The notes below the pieces were generated by a model. The model ran no database searches, was not told where the DNA came from, and was given only the letters and a program-made list of their open reading frames with translations. The position numbers were made by a program, and so were the translations under genes. This document shows positions 53,418 through 63,089 of a DNA stretch of 64,000 nt, piece after piece. Origin of the DNA: Bacillota bacterium (GTDB lineage Bacteria; Bacillota; Clostridia; Acetivibrionales; DTU013); assembly GCA_023411715.1 (NCBI GenBank), contig JAEYOM010000020.1:8148-72147 (forward strand), given 5' to 3'. Numbering within the stretch: position 1 is the stretch's first letter; each line of letters opens with the position of its first letter.

Positions 53418-55199
53418 ATGAAGAACAGTTTTAGCGACCTCGGCATTTCGCCTCCGATATTGAAAGCCATAGAAGATATGGGCTTTGAAGAACCTACTGA
53501 AGTACAGCGCAGGGCTATCCCGCATATTCTGAACAAGGAAGACCTCATCGTGATGTCCAAAACGGGCAGCGGGAAAACGGCCGTTTTCGGCGTTTCAGTA
53601 CTACAACTGACGGATCCTGACGCCCCCGGGCCCCAGGGACTTATCCTCACACCAACACGTGAACTGGCCGTGCAGGTCGATGGCGACGTCAGGCAGCTGG
53701 CGGCGCATCTGAAGCATAAAACCGCGGTTCTGTACGGACAGCACAGTATGAACACTGAAATACAGAGTCTGAAAAAAGGTGCAACGATAGTGACCGGTAC
53801 TCCCGGACGTGTGTATGACCATATACAGCACGGCAACCTGGTAACGAAGAATATTCGCTTCGTGGTACTTGACGAAGCTGACAGGATGCTTGACATGGGC
53901 TTCCTCGAGCAGGTCGAGAGGATTATAAAGACCGTACCCAGGGACAGGGTCACGCTGCTTTTTTCCGCTACGATCCCTCCAGAAATCAAAAGGATCTGCA
54001 GCAGGCATATGAAGGACCCTGAAATGATCGAAATAGAATCCCAGACATTGACGGTCGATACGATACAACAGGTTTATTATCGTGTGGACCATAGTGAAAA
54101 AAACACCCAGCTCAACAGGCTGCTCCTGTATGAACAGCCTGAAAGCTGCCTTATATTCTGCAATACAAGGTTCGCCACGGACAGGGTGCAAAAATTCCTG
54201 ACGCGCAAGGGTTACGCGTCCCAGGCGCTGCATGGAGATATCCCGCAGGGCAGGCGCATAAAAACCATAGACCAGTTCAAGCATGGAGAATTCCACATAC
54301 TGGTGGCGACGGACGTAGCGGCTCGCGGACTTCAGATCGATAATCTTTCGCTGGTGATAAACTATGACGTTCCGGTGGAAAAAGACAGTTACGTGCACAG
54401 AATCGGTCGTACCGGAAGGGCGGGGAATTCAGGCCGCTCCATTACTCTGGTCACAAGCGACGATATTATGAGCCTTTATGAGATCGAAGAGCATATCGGA
54501 ACGATGATAGAAGAGGGCGCCCTGCCGTCGGATGCCGAATGGAACGAAAGAAAAGCCCAGGCCGACAAGTGGATCGAGGCAAATGCGCTCAGTGAGAAAC
54601 ACGCCGGGACATCTGAGGAGTCTTCGCCCCAAAAGCGCCGCAAGCCCCATGGCAAAGCGGAGACAGGCAGGGTGTATTCGGGGCCGCAAAGAAAGCAGAA
54701 TACGTCGGAAGCAGCCGGTCAGCAAAAGCAAAGGGCAAAACAGAGCAAACCGCCCATTGAAGTGCACAAACAGACAAGAGGTAACCGAAATAATATCCCG
54801 GCAGCTTCAGTACAGCAGGACAGGAAAGACAGGAAGGCAGGTCCGGACATAGAAAGGACAAAAGCCGACTTATCTGGTACACCCGGTTATACAAACAGAC
54901 CCGGTCATACAAACAAACCCACTCATATAGACAAACCCGCACAGTCCGGCAAAAGCTCCGCAAAAGCTTCAACGCCCGCTGCTTTGGCTTCAACGCCCAC
55001 TGTTCCGGCGTCCAAACAGCAGGTGCGTGTTTCCGGAGACATGTCCAAGACTTCCGGGCAACCGGTCAAAACCGGCGTGGAACCGACAACACGTAAGCCC
55101 GACACAGGTCCTAAATGGCAAAGCTATGATCAGCTTACCAAGGCTGTTCCAAAAAAATCATTGCTGCAAAGAGTATTTGGAAGGATCACAGGAAGGTAA
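53418..55199 (+). CDS. DEAD-box RNA helicase with long basic tail
   Basis: A 593-residue ATP-dependent RNA-unwinding protein, CshA-like. Seen are the Q motif FSDLGISPPILKAIEDMGFEEPTEVQ, Walker A SKTGSGKTA, PTRELAVQ, the DEAD box LDEADRMLD, the SAT motif LFSATIP, and ARGLQID and HRIGRTGRAG in the second RecA domain. Residues from about 390 on form a disordered Lys/Pro/Gln-rich tail with Thr-Asn-Lys-Pro repeats, probably for RNA or ribosome contact. ATG 53418 is chosen because TTG 53394 is nearly at the expected transcription start. Confidence 0.92.
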   Translation: MKNSFSDLGISPPILKAIEDMGFEEPTEVQRRAIPHILNKEDLIVMSKTGSGKTAVFGVSVLQLTDPDAPGPQGLILTPTRELAVQVDGDVRQLAAHLKHKTAVLYGQHSMNTEIQSLKKGATIVTGTPGRVYDHIQHGNLVTKNIRFVVLDEADRMLDMGFLEQVERIIKTVPRDRVTLLFSATIPPEIKRICSRHMKDPEMIEIESQTLTVDTIQQVYYRVDHSEKNTQLNRLLLYEQPESCLIFCNTRFATDRVQKFLTRKGYASQALHGDIPQGRRIKTIDQFKHGEFHILVATDVAARGLQIDNLSLVINYDVPVEKDSYVHRIGRTGRAGNSGRSITLVTSDDIMSLYEIEEHIGTMIEEGALPSDAEWNERKAQADKWIEANALSEKHAGTSEESSPQKRRKPHGKAETGRVYSGPQRKQNTSEAAGQQKQRAKQSKPPIEVHKQTRGNRNNIPAASVQQDRKDRKAGPDIERTKADLSGTPGYTNRPGHTNKPTHIDKPAQSGKSSAKASTPAALASTPTVPASKQQVRVSGDMSKTSGQPVKTGVEPTTRKPDTGPKWQSYDQLTKAVPKKSLLQRVFGRITGR

Positions 55200-55225
55200 T
55201 ACCGTATATTACCTTCCCTTTTTGT
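55192..55225 (+). terminator. terminator overlapping the helicase stop codon
   Basis: GGAAGGTAAT (55192-55201) pairs with ATTACCTTCC (55209-55218), then CTTTTTG. The stop codon lies inside the stem. Confidence 0.85.
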
Positions 55226-55340
55226 TAATGATTTACGGCCGTTGTTTAGGCTTCGCGCCTCCGGGTATTTATAAAAAGCAGCGGTTCTATTTCTTGATTT
55301 TCCGGGTATAATTTGATAGATATCGTACGGGAGGGTACAT

Positions 55341-56147
55341 ATGTCCAGGATTTGGTATTTTGTTGCGGCGCTGATCGGCATGGGCATGCACTCTTCAGGC
55401 ATGGTCCTTCAGAAGAAAGGCATGGACCGCCTGGATCTTAAGCAACTGAGAAAATTTAAAATCAGTCGTGATTTTTTGATATGGTTCGCAGGAATACTGC
55501 TGGCATACGTAATATCTGTATTACCGACCGGTATCGCATCCAAAGAGCTTTCGCCCCAGATAGTATCTTCCATATCAGGGCTCAGTATAGTACTTGTTAT
55601 TGTGCTTTCGCATTATTTCCTCAGGGAAAGCATTTATTTTTCTGATATCGTTTTTTCGGTCATAATAATACTCAGCATATTCGGTATAAGCGTTTCCAGA
55701 GACCTGACCTCCGGTTTCCGCATGGACACCGGCGCTCTGTATCTTTTGATCCTTGCCCCTTTCATCCTGTTGATACCGGCCCTCGATAAAAAAGCCGACA
55801 ATCAGACTAAAACTATCCTTTTGTCGGCTTTTTCCGGTCTGACCAGCGGGCTTTCCTTCGTCCTGCTCAACATAGCGGTCAAAAGTGCGGGGGGCTCGTT
55901 TGCAGGGATATTCAGAACCGTCTATACATACGAATATACTATCGTAGGTTTCTTTTCAGGCTTTTCGATGCAGGCTGCGTACAAGTTCGGAAATATCATC
56001 AACATCGCTCCCGTACAGGTATCCCTAAGCGTTATATTTCCGCTTATCTGCTCCTATTTCGTCTTTCACAAGCACATTTCCTTCGTTCAGGATCTTCTGA
56101 TCATTGTAGTCGGCTTCTGCTGCTGGGCGATACTGAGAAAACACTGA
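55341..56147 (+). CDS. NIPA/EamA-like membrane transporter
   Basis: A 268-residue protein with about nine helices. The sequence beginning YFVAALIGMGMHSSGMVLQKKGMDRL resembles NIPA-type Mg2+ transporters and the EamA branch of the drug/metabolite superfamily, with an internal repeat of two half-bundles. The substrate is unknown. GGGAGGG precedes ATG by 6 nt. Confidence 0.75.
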   Translation: MSRIWYFVAALIGMGMHSSGMVLQKKGMDRLDLKQLRKFKISRDFLIWFAGILLAYVISVLPTGIASKELSPQIVSSISGLSIVLVIVLSHYFLRESIYFSDIVFSVIIILSIFGISVSRDLTSGFRMDTGALYLLILAPFILLIPALDKKADNQTKTILLSAFSGLTSGLSFVLLNIAVKSAGGSFAGIFRTVYTYEYTIVGFFSGFSMQAAYKFGNIINIAPVQVSLSVIFPLICSYFVFHKHISFVQDLLIIVVGFCCWAILRKH

Positions 56148-56158
56148 CCCGTCCCGGA

Positions 56159-56728
56159 TTATGCGTTTATTGTTTCACCGTTTTTCCTTCCGTTGGCGAT
56201 AGCACGTGCGGCCGACCTGACAGCGGACTTTTTATAATCGTTGTTCCAGCGGTTGATCCCGATGTAGTCGAATATTATCGCACCGGTATGGCGGCAGAAA
56301 CGGTCGATCTGTTCGAGGCAGCTCAGCAAGCCGTTGCCCGATCCACCCGGTGAAGCAACTATAAGGACCTGCTTGTCACGCAGAACTCCGCTATTGTTGA
56401 ATTCACACCTGCGCAAACGATCGATAAAGCTTTTGAGGGTTTCGGACATCTCGCCCCAGTAAACCGGAGTGGCAATTATAATGGCATCGCTTGCCCGGAT
56501 GCGGTCTCTGAATCCGTTAAAGCCGTCGTTTCCGTAGCGGCAGTAATTCTCATTGCGGCATGTGCCCCAGCCGCTGTTGCAAACCTGGCAGCGTATCAGC
56601 TTGCTGTCGCAAAGCCTGATCTCATCTACCTCTGCACCGCCCTCTATCGCGCCGAGCCTGGCCTCTTCGATGACTGACTGGCAAAGGCCGTCGGTTTTCG
56701 GGTTACCTGACAAAATACAAATTTTCAT
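56159..56728 (-). CDS. NAD(P)H-dependent FMN reductase/iron-sulfur flavoprotein-like
   Basis: A 189-residue flavodoxin-fold protein. The FMN phosphate loop is LSGNPKTDGLCQSV, the Cys-rich loop is RCQVCNSGWGTCRNENYCRYGND, and the isoalloxazine region is ATPVYWGEMSETLKSFIDR. The Cys pattern matches the compact cluster of iron-sulfur flavoproteins of anaerobes, which reduce quinones, peroxide or other acceptors. The ribosome site is weak. It converges with the transporter gene. Confidence 0.83.
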   Translation of the reverse strand: MKICILSGNPKTDGLCQSVIEEARLGAIEGGAEVDEIRLCDSKLIRCQVCNSGWGTCRNENYCRYGNDGFNGFRDRIRASDAIIIATPVYWGEMSETLKSFIDRLRRCEFNNSGVLRDKQVLIVASPGGSGNGLLSCLEQIDRFCRHTGAIIFDYIGINRWNNDYKKSAVRSAARAIANGRKNGETINA

Positions 56729-56828
56729 GATATCATCTCTCTAATCAATTATCTTTATTTATAAGTATATGATTTATAACGGACTGCTGCAATTACCGGT
56801 TTATTAAAATATAACGCTCCCGATTTGA

Positions 56829-57290
56829 TTATCCGGAATTGTCCAAAAAACCGCGCGCTTCATTCAGATTTTCAATTATCTTCGTTTCCGCCGCCTCTTC
56901 GATTTCTGGCCTTTTTACATTCGGGCTTTCAAGTGTTCCGCCCATCTCGCCTATTATCCGCTTCACCTTATGTGCCTCAGTCTCATCGGCTTCGACTATG
57001 ACCTTGCAGTTGATGTCGGCGATCTCTTCAAATCCACCCATACCGTTGACCATAGGGCTTGCCGCAAGCATCGGCGCCGTATCCGTAGCCGAGCCTGCCA
57101 GCGCCGAATCGAGCACGACACCTGAAAGGCTTATTCCCGCCTGGGTCCCGGGGACATTTCTTTTACCGTTGCCACCGGAACCGAAATGCTCGTTAATGTC
57201 TGCGACAGCATTTGAAAAACCTGAGTTTTTAAGCTTATCCACAGCCAAATTGGCCGTCTTCAGATCTTTGAAAAAACCTTCGATTTTCAT
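56829..57290 (-). CDS. uncharacterised stress-type protein
   Basis: A 153-residue protein. The first part (IEGFFKDLKTANLAVDKLKNSGFSN) and the later part (CKVIVEADETEAHKVKRIIGEMGG) each look like a small alpha/beta half, joined by a Gly/Ala-rich central stretch. That layout recalls YflT/general-stress-17M-type proteins, but the match is loose. ATG 57290 has GGAAAGGG upstream and is preferred over 57308. Confidence 0.6.
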   Translation of the reverse strand: MKIEGFFKDLKTANLAVDKLKNSGFSNAVADINEHFGSGGNGKRNVPGTQAGISLSGVVLDSALAGSATDTAPMLAASPMVNGMGGFEEIADINCKVIVEADETEAHKVKRIIGEMGGTLESPNVKRPEIEEAAETKIIENLNEARGFLDNSG

Positions 57291-57404
57291 AAAAGTATCC
57301 CTTTCCAAGTTAGTCAGGTTAATGTATAGAGCTATATTAACCTTATGGCCCCGGAAGTATTCGAAGGCGCTGTCACCTGAGCAATAAAGCGGCGGGTAGC
57401 ACGG

Positions 57405-58688
57405 TTAATCCTGCAGCATCTTTTTCCCGCCCATGTACATTTGAAGCGGTTCAGGAATATTAACAGTTCCGTCCGCGTTCAGATTGTTTTCCAAAAAAGC
57501 GATCAGCATACGGGGCGGTGCGACTACAGTGTTATTCAGGGTATGAGCAAAATAGTTCCCTTTTTCTTTGTTCCTGATACGGATATTAAGACGACGCGCT
57601 TGTGCATCGCCCAGATTGGAGCAGCTGCCCACTTCGAAATATTTGCGTTGACGCGGCGACCACGCCTCTACGTCAATGCTCTTCACTTTAAGATCGGCTA
57701 AGTCACCGGAACAACATTCAAGCGTCCGGACAGGAATGTCCAGCGAACGGAAAAAATCCACACTATTCTGATATAGTTTTGTAAACCATCCCATACTATC
57801 CTCAGGTTTGCAGACGACGATCATTTCCTGTTTTTCAAATTGGTGTATACGGTAAACCCCGCGTTCTTCGATGCCATGTGCGCCCACTTCTTTGCGGAAG
57901 CATGGTGAATAGCTGGTCAAAGTCTGCGGTAGCTGCTCCTCATCCAGGATAGTATCGATGAACCTGCCTATCATGGAATGTTCGCTGGTGCCGATCAGAT
58001 AAAGGTCTTCGCCTTCTATTTTATACATCATGTTTTCCATTTCGGAAAAGCTCATAACCCCGCTTACCACATTTCCGCGGATCATAAAAGGCGGGATACA
58101 ATAAGTAAAGCCTCTGTCGATCATAAAATCACGAGCGTAGGAAAGGATTGCGGAATGCAGGCGCGCAATATCTCCGCAGAGATAATAGAAGCCGTTGCCG
58201 CTGGTTTTTCTGGCACTGTCGAGATCAATACCGTGCAGCCTTTCCATGATATCGACATGATAAGGTATTTCGAAATCCCGCACTACAGGTTCACCGAATC
58301 GTTGAATCTCTACGTTTTCACTGTCGTCTTTCCCGATCGGGACAGAATTGTCTATAATGTTCGGAATCACAAGCATTCTTTTCCTGATCTCGGCGGACAG
58401 TTCTTCCTCCAGTTGTTCCAATTCAGCCAGTTCCTGCGCAATAGACGCAACCCTGGCTTTTGCCAAATCGGCCTCTTCCTTCATTCCTTTGGCCATGAAG
58501 TTACCGATTTCTTTGCTGGTGGAATTTCGCAGGCCTCTTAGAGTGTCCCCTCTGAACCTGGTCTGTCGGTACTTTTTATCCAGTTCTACGACTTCATCAA
58601 CCAGGATCAGCTTTTCATTCTGAAACTTCTTTGTGATATTCTCCTTGACAAGTTCAGGATTTGTCCGTAATAACTCAATATCCAGCAT
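57405..58688 (-). CDS. serS: seryl-tRNA synthetase
   Basis: Charges tRNA-Ser. The 427-residue class II synthetase has an N-terminal coiled-coil arm (about 30-110) for tRNA binding. Class II motifs are present: motif 2 in CFRKEVGAHG...YRIHQFEKQEM and motif 3 in GTVNIPEPL with preceding ARRLNIRIRNKE. TGTSEHSMIG holds the serine-binding Thr and Glu. AGGAGG precedes ATG. It is transcribed behind a serine T-box. Confidence 0.96.
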   Translation of the reverse strand: MLDIELLRTNPELVKENITKKFQNEKLILVDEVVELDKKYRQTRFRGDTLRGLRNSTSKEIGNFMAKGMKEEADLAKARVASIAQELAELEQLEEELSAEIRKRMLVIPNIIDNSVPIGKDDSENVEIQRFGEPVVRDFEIPYHVDIMERLHGIDLDSARKTSGNGFYYLCGDIARLHSAILSYARDFMIDRGFTYCIPPFMIRGNVVSGVMSFSEMENMMYKIEGEDLYLIGTSEHSMIGRFIDTILDEEQLPQTLTSYSPCFRKEVGAHGIEERGVYRIHQFEKQEMIVVCKPEDSMGWFTKLYQNSVDFFRSLDIPVRTLECCSGDLADLKVKSIDVEAWSPRQRKYFEVGSCSNLGDAQARRLNIRIRNKEKGNYFAHTLNNTVVAPPRMLIAFLENNLNADGTVNIPEPLQMYMGGKKMLQD

Positions 58689-58734
58689 TTCTTATCCTCC
58701 TGACATATACATATTTTGCTAGTATCAGGTCAGA

Positions 58735-58987
58735 AAAACAAAAAGCCTTCCGACCCCATACAAAAATGGGACGGAAGGAATCCGCGTTGCCACCCAATTT
58801 GCCAGCTTATAAGGCTGACCACTCGATCGTACGATAAAGGGTACGGGCCTTCGGTTCATCATCGATAGCTCCAAAAGTGGAAAGATCAAAACTCCCGCCG
58901 GTTTACACCAACCACCGGCTCTCTGTCGGGACTAATAAATCATAGCTTTTATCATCGCTATTATTACAGTTATAATTGAATGCATTA
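58735..58987 (-). promoter_or_regulatory. serine T-box leader of serS
   Basis: On the minus strand it has the T-box core GGGTGGCAACGCGGA (58781-58795), an AGAGAG bulge in stem I, and a specifier region CTTTCCAC giving TCC (58879-58881, Ser). A terminator CCTTCCGTCCCAT/ATGGGGTCGGAAGG ends in TTTTT (58735-58780). Confidence 0.93.
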
Positions 58988-58993
58988 ACATAT

Positions 58994-59021
58994 ATTATAT
59001 ACTTCTCAATAAAGTTTTCAA
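58994..59021 (-). promoter_or_regulatory. serS promoter
   Basis: TTGAAA (59021-59016) and TATAAT (58999-58994), 16 bp apart, upstream of the T-box and close behind the end of the acyl-CoA synthetase gene. Confidence 0.8.
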
Positions 59022-59029
59022 CTAGCGCT

Positions 59030-60670
59030 TTACTTGATTATTTCCGTTTCGGCTGCCACCAGTTTAGCTGCACCGTATTTTTCCCTCAGCTTCGGCTTTT
59101 CTATCTTGCCCGTGGGATTTCTTGGCACCTTGTCGAAAATGACCTTTTTGGGACGTTTGTAACGAGGCATCGGCGCACAGAAGGCTTCTACTTCCTCCTC
59201 CGTCAGGCTGCAGCCTGGTTTGAGCTCTATGACCGCGGCTGCGATCTCCCCAAGACGCTTATCCGGCAGTCCAATGACTGCAACGTCCTTTATTGCGGCA
59301 TGCGCGCGCAGGAAGTCCTCGATCTGCACAGGGTACAGGTTCTCTCCGCCGCTTATGATAACATCCTTTTTACGGTCAACGAGGTAAATAAAACCGTCGT
59401 CATCCAACCTTGCCATATCTCCGGTAAACAGCCAGCCGTCCTTTATAACTGCGGCGGTCGCCGCGGGGTCGTTGTAATAGCATTTCATTACGCCCGGACC
59501 CTTTACAGCAAGTTCTCCGACCTGTCCCTGTTCAACGGAGATACCATTCTCATCGATTATTCTGGTTTCCCAACCGTAGCCCGGCACACCTATGGCACCT
59601 ACCTTATGGATATTCTCGATGCCCAGGTGAACGCAGCCCGGACCGATTGATTCGCTGAGGCCGTAATTCGTGTCATACTGATGATCCGGGAAGTACTTTT
59701 TCCAGCGACGTATGAGGCTCGGCGGCACCGGCTGTGCTCCTATATGCATGAGTCTCCATTGCGAAAGCTTGTAATCCTTCAGTTTTACGTCGCCTCTGTC
59801 GATAGCGTCCAGAATGTCCTGAGCCCAGGGAACCAAAAGCCAGGCGATCGTGATCCTTTCCTCCGATATCGTCCTCAGTATCCATTCAGGCTTTACGCCG
59901 CGCAGCAGTACAGCCTTGCTGCCGGACAGCAGGCTCCCGAACCAGTGCATCTTTGCACCCGTATGGTAAAGCGGGGGTATACACAGGAAGTTATCCTTGC
60001 GCGTCTGGCCATGGTGCTTCTGTTCCGTGTAGCATGCGCACATAAGGCTTCGGTGTGTATGAAGGATGGCCTTCGGAAATCCCGTGGTGCCTGAGGAAAA
60101 ATATACAGCGGCGTCGTCATCGTCCGAAAGCATTATATGAGGTGCTTCCGAGGGGCAATTGGCCGTCAGCCGGTCGTAGTTTTCGGCAAAAGAGGGACGA
60201 TTCTCACCCGCAAAAAATATCGTTTTGATTTTAGGTATCTGATCATATATGGCTTCAACGCGGCCAATGAATTCAGGCCCGAAAATCAACGCGATGGAAT
60301 CGGACAAATCGAGGCAGTACTTTATTTCTTCGGCAGTATACCTGAAATTCAAGGGTACTGCGACAGCGCCGCTTTTCAATATACCAAAGTAGATAGGCAG
60401 CCATTCGAGGCAGTTCATAAGAAGTATCGCAACCTTGTCGCCCTTCTTTATGCCTCTTTTGAGCAGTAGATTTGCAAGCCTGTTCGCTTTTTCGTCAAAT
60501 ACGCGCCAGGTCATTTCCCTGCGATATTCTCCTGCGGGATTGTTTTCTATGAGCTCGTATTCACGCCAGGTGACTTTATGGCTTTCCTGAAGATCGAGAT
60601 TGATTTCCGTGAGACATTTTTCCTGCCCGTATATTTCAGCATTCCGCGATAAAAATTCTGTGATAGGCAT
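59030..60670 (-). CDS. AMP-dependent acyl-CoA synthetase
   Basis: A 546-residue acid:CoA ligase forming acyl-AMP and then acyl-CoA. Seen are the AMP loop YFSSGTTGFPKAILHTHRS, YGLSES, the Asp of FTGDMARLDDDG, the hinge DRKKDVIISGGENLYP and the catalytic Lys in PTGKIEKPKLR. It resembles medium-chain or aryl-acid ligases more than acetyl-CoA synthetase. ATG 60670 (GGAGGG, about 10 nt) is chosen over 60724. It differs from the ligase half of the 3900-6431 fusion and has no T-box. Substrate unknown. Confidence 0.9.
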   Translation of the reverse strand: MPITEFLSRNAEIYGQEKCLTEINLDLQESHKVTWREYELIENNPAGEYRREMTWRVFDEKANRLANLLLKRGIKKGDKVAILLMNCLEWLPIYFGILKSGAVAVPLNFRYTAEEIKYCLDLSDSIALIFGPEFIGRVEAIYDQIPKIKTIFFAGENRPSFAENYDRLTANCPSEAPHIMLSDDDDAAVYFSSGTTGFPKAILHTHRSLMCACYTEQKHHGQTRKDNFLCIPPLYHTGAKMHWFGSLLSGSKAVLLRGVKPEWILRTISEERITIAWLLVPWAQDILDAIDRGDVKLKDYKLSQWRLMHIGAQPVPPSLIRRWKKYFPDHQYDTNYGLSESIGPGCVHLGIENIHKVGAIGVPGYGWETRIIDENGISVEQGQVGELAVKGPGVMKCYYNDPAATAAVIKDGWLFTGDMARLDDDGFIYLVDRKKDVIISGGENLYPVQIEDFLRAHAAIKDVAVIGLPDKRLGEIAAAVIELKPGCSLTEEEVEAFCAPMPRYKRPKKVIFDKVPRNPTGKIEKPKLREKYGAAKLVAAETEIIK

Positions 60671-60862
60671 ACTACCATCCCTCCGTCCTACAAACATAAC
60701 AAAAGAAATTGATTGTCTTATCAACCGTGCTACATAAAACAGCCAAACATTTATTATATTATAAAACGTTGCGGACAGTTAATCAACAATTTAATTGGAG
60801 ACATGTGGTTCACGTATGCGATGTTGCCGGGTTACAGACGTCACTGGTGTGATAGGCGCCAG

Positions 60863-61567
60863 CTATTGGCGCCAGTATGCAAACACGGCTTCTATCCGGG
60901 CAGTTATTTCTATCTGTCCCGTCTGGACAGGCGTTGCGGGCGCTGCAGCCTGGTACACCACAGGAATGGGTGTGCCCTGCTCATACCTTGTTTCGACTAT
61001 TCGTACGGGAACGCGGATAACTCTTATATTCAATTTGACCGCGATCGTCCCTGCCTTTGCCTGCGCATCGTCAACAGCCGCATCGAGAGCCTGCCTGTAA
61101 TAAGGCGACGGGTCGTCGACAGTAAATGTTATGCTGCCTATCTGGTTGGCGCCGCTCTGCACCGCAGCATCAATAATTGTACCTATCCTGGCCATATCGC
61201 GTATTATGACCTTCAGCATATGCTCGACCCTGTACGCGCGAAATACCTGCCTGCCTTCAATATAATCGTATTGCGGCGTTATGCTGTAGGAGGAAGTCTG
61301 GATGTCAGCCGGAGGAACACCCATCCCGTTCAAGGTCCTTATGACCACAGTCATGCTTACCGCATTTTCTTCCTGCGCCGCACTCAGCTGTCTGTTCTCA
61401 GTCACTGCTCCAAGTTCGACGACAGCTATATCGGGCTTAACTCTTACTCTGCCCGTTCCTTCGACCCTCAGCTCACATGCGCAAGGCTCCGCGCACGGCC
61501 GCATACCTGGGGCAAAGGTATGCTTAAAACAATTCTCAGTTCCGGTTGAAAACATGGAACCCGCCAT
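60863..61567 (-). CDS. SIMPL (DUF541) domain protein
   Basis: A 234-residue protein. From about residue 38 it matches the SIMPL fold (VEGTGRVRVKPDIAVVELGAVTENR, then DIQTSSYSITPQYDY, then AIVEGANQIGSITFTVDDP-like sequence). The family includes periplasmic and surface proteins tied to oxidative stress or signalling. This one has no signal peptide and a Cys-containing N-terminus (CAEPCACEL). ATG 61567 has GAGGT upstream and is preferred over 61591. Confidence 0.8.
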   Translation of the reverse strand: MAGSMFSTGTENCFKHTFAPGMRPCAEPCACELRVEGTGRVRVKPDIAVVELGAVTENRQLSAAQEENAVSMTVVIRTLNGMGVPPADIQTSSYSITPQYDYIEGRQVFRAYRVEHMLKVIIRDMARIGTIIDAAVQSGANQIGSITFTVDDPSPYYRQALDAAVDDAQAKAGTIAVKLNIRVIRVPVRIVETRYEQGTPIPVVYQAAAPATPVQTGQIEITARIEAVFAYWRQ

Positions 61568-61591
61568 ATTTTTGACCTCATAAAAAATCAT

Positions 61592-61889
61592 ATCTGCTAT
61601 ATAATATGTAAACTAAAAAATACGTGCAACTATTGTAAATAGCTCCCATATCAAAAAAAGCAGGCAACAATAAAAACACCCTACTCCTAGTCTCCCGGGT
61701 TGGGCATGGCCGGCTGCGGATTGCTGGCTGGTCACGCCACATCTCAAAATACTCCACTATTTTCCAATAAATGCTTCGCTTTTATTTTTTGTTGTTCTCC
61801 CCGAGTTTGTACAGTTACTATTAAGTGGACCTCTGAAACGAACCAGTTGCATTTGCTATTGCCCAATTGTTTTTATTGATCCTTTAAAA
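61592..61889. other. gene-free stretch with a GC-rich patch
   Basis: No gene is recognised. A 60-bp GC-rich patch (about 61680-61740) stands out from AT-rich flanks and contains short self-complementary runs (GGCGTG/CATGCC on the minus strand). No known riboswitch, SRP RNA or tRNA signature could be matched. Confidence 0.4.
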
Positions 61890-62177
61890 TCAGGTTTCCG
61901 TGAAAGGCTCATATTCCTTTAACAGCTGCTCATAGCTTGTATTGAAATCGGAAGAACGGTCATATAAATCAATGTGTCTTGCCATTTGTTCCAAAATGCC
62001 AAGTTCACTTGTTCCCGAGGCATCTCTCAGGCAGTCGTCGTTATCGGATATACGCTCCAATGCATCTGCGTATTGTCTTCTAAAATTTTTTTCGAACTCA
62101 CTGCTTACTTTGTCGAAGGAAATATCATTTATATCGAATGACTGCTTAAGATCGAGATTTTTTTTATGGATCTTCAT
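61890..62177 (-). CDS. small charged protein of unknown function
   Basis: A 95-residue hydrophilic, helical, acidic protein with no Cys cluster or membrane helix apparent. ATG 62177 has GGAGGG 7 nt upstream, so it is a real gene. It lies directly after the esterase gene on the same strand (47 nt gap) and may be co-transcribed. Confidence 0.65.
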   Translation of the reverse strand: MKIHKKNLDLKQSFDINDISFDKVSSEFEKNFRRQYADALERISDNDDCLRDASGTSELGILEQMARHIDLYDRSSDFNTSYEQLLKEYEPFTET

Positions 62178-62224
62178 ATCTGAACCCTCCTGACCTGTAT
62201 TGGCCGTTGTGTTTACTAATATTT

Positions 62225-62968
62225 TCAGCAATTTGAACAGGAATTATTCGGGTTCATGAGCCATGTGAGCGCAAGTTCGTGTCTACCGGCTATATCGGTG
62301 AAATGGCCTCCATCATTCATTTGGAGCAGCAGGCCTGCGCCGCCGGGGAGCTGTTCTTGCAAAGCGTCAACTGTTCTTCGGGTACACTCCCCGACCTGTG
62401 CCATTCGAGTGTTACGGCTGTGTTCCTCACTCTTGCCCAAAGATATATATACCCGTGATACGGCACTTAAAGGCGTTCCGGACCTCAGGAACGCGGCCCA
62501 GCCGTCGTACCACAGCGATCCGGACAGGCTGGCAAATCTGCCGAAAACAGTACAGGTATAAATGGCATAAAGCGCGGCCAGCCCACCCAGAGAGTATCCT
62601 ATGATCGCAGTATTTTCGGGCTCCCGCCTGGTACGGTAATCAGCGTCGATCAGCGGTTTGACCGTTTCGCCAAGGAATTTCAGATAAGCTTCGGCATTGC
62701 CTCCAAATGCTTTGCTTTTGGTCGATAAGGCCGGCGCCGGCCAGGGGGAGAATTCGTCGTTCCAATCCAGGGGTTCGGCAGCGAGCAGTATAAAGGCCTC
62801 ACAATCAGTGCCAAAATGCGGTTCGATCCTCTCAAGGATATCGGAAATACCCTCTGAGCCGTTCATGTAGACAACAGGGTAATAACGGCCGGATCCGCCG
62901 TAATCCGGCGGCAGGTAAAGCAAACATTTCCTTCCGTCTATAGTGAGCCAGGTCGATTCGCCTCTCAT
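62225..62968 (-). CDS. alpha/beta-hydrolase, esterase D/IroE-like
   Basis: A 247-residue hydrolase of the putative-esterase family. It has the nucleophile elbow GYSLGG with the catalytic Ser, SGSLWYDG after it, and the C-terminal His in NDGGHFTDI. Relatives hydrolyse siderophore lactones, acyl esters or S-formylglutathione. There is no signal peptide. GGAGGG precedes ATG. It is divergent from the HlyD-type gene. Confidence 0.83.
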   Translation of the reverse strand: MRGESTWLTIDGRKCLLYLPPDYGGSGRYYPVVYMNGSEGISDILERIEPHFGTDCEAFILLAAEPLDWNDEFSPWPAPALSTKSKAFGGNAEAYLKFLGETVKPLIDADYRTRREPENTAIIGYSLGGLAALYAIYTCTVFGRFASLSGSLWYDGWAAFLRSGTPLSAVSRVYISLGKSEEHSRNTRMAQVGECTRRTVDALQEQLPGGAGLLLQMNDGGHFTDIAGRHELALTWLMNPNNSCSNC

Positions 62969-63089
62969 ATGATAACCCTCCGGCCCTTATTATATCAGTT
63001 ATTATGAAAACGTTAAAAGGTCGAATGAAAAAGCATGGGTACCGATCCCAAGCGGAATAAAAATTCCGGTTTGCGTGCAATATAGAAAA

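Noticed and set aside
61680..61745. c-di-GMP, THF or SRP RNA in the GC-rich patch
   Set aside because: Conserved core sequences of these RNAs were looked for on both strands and not found.
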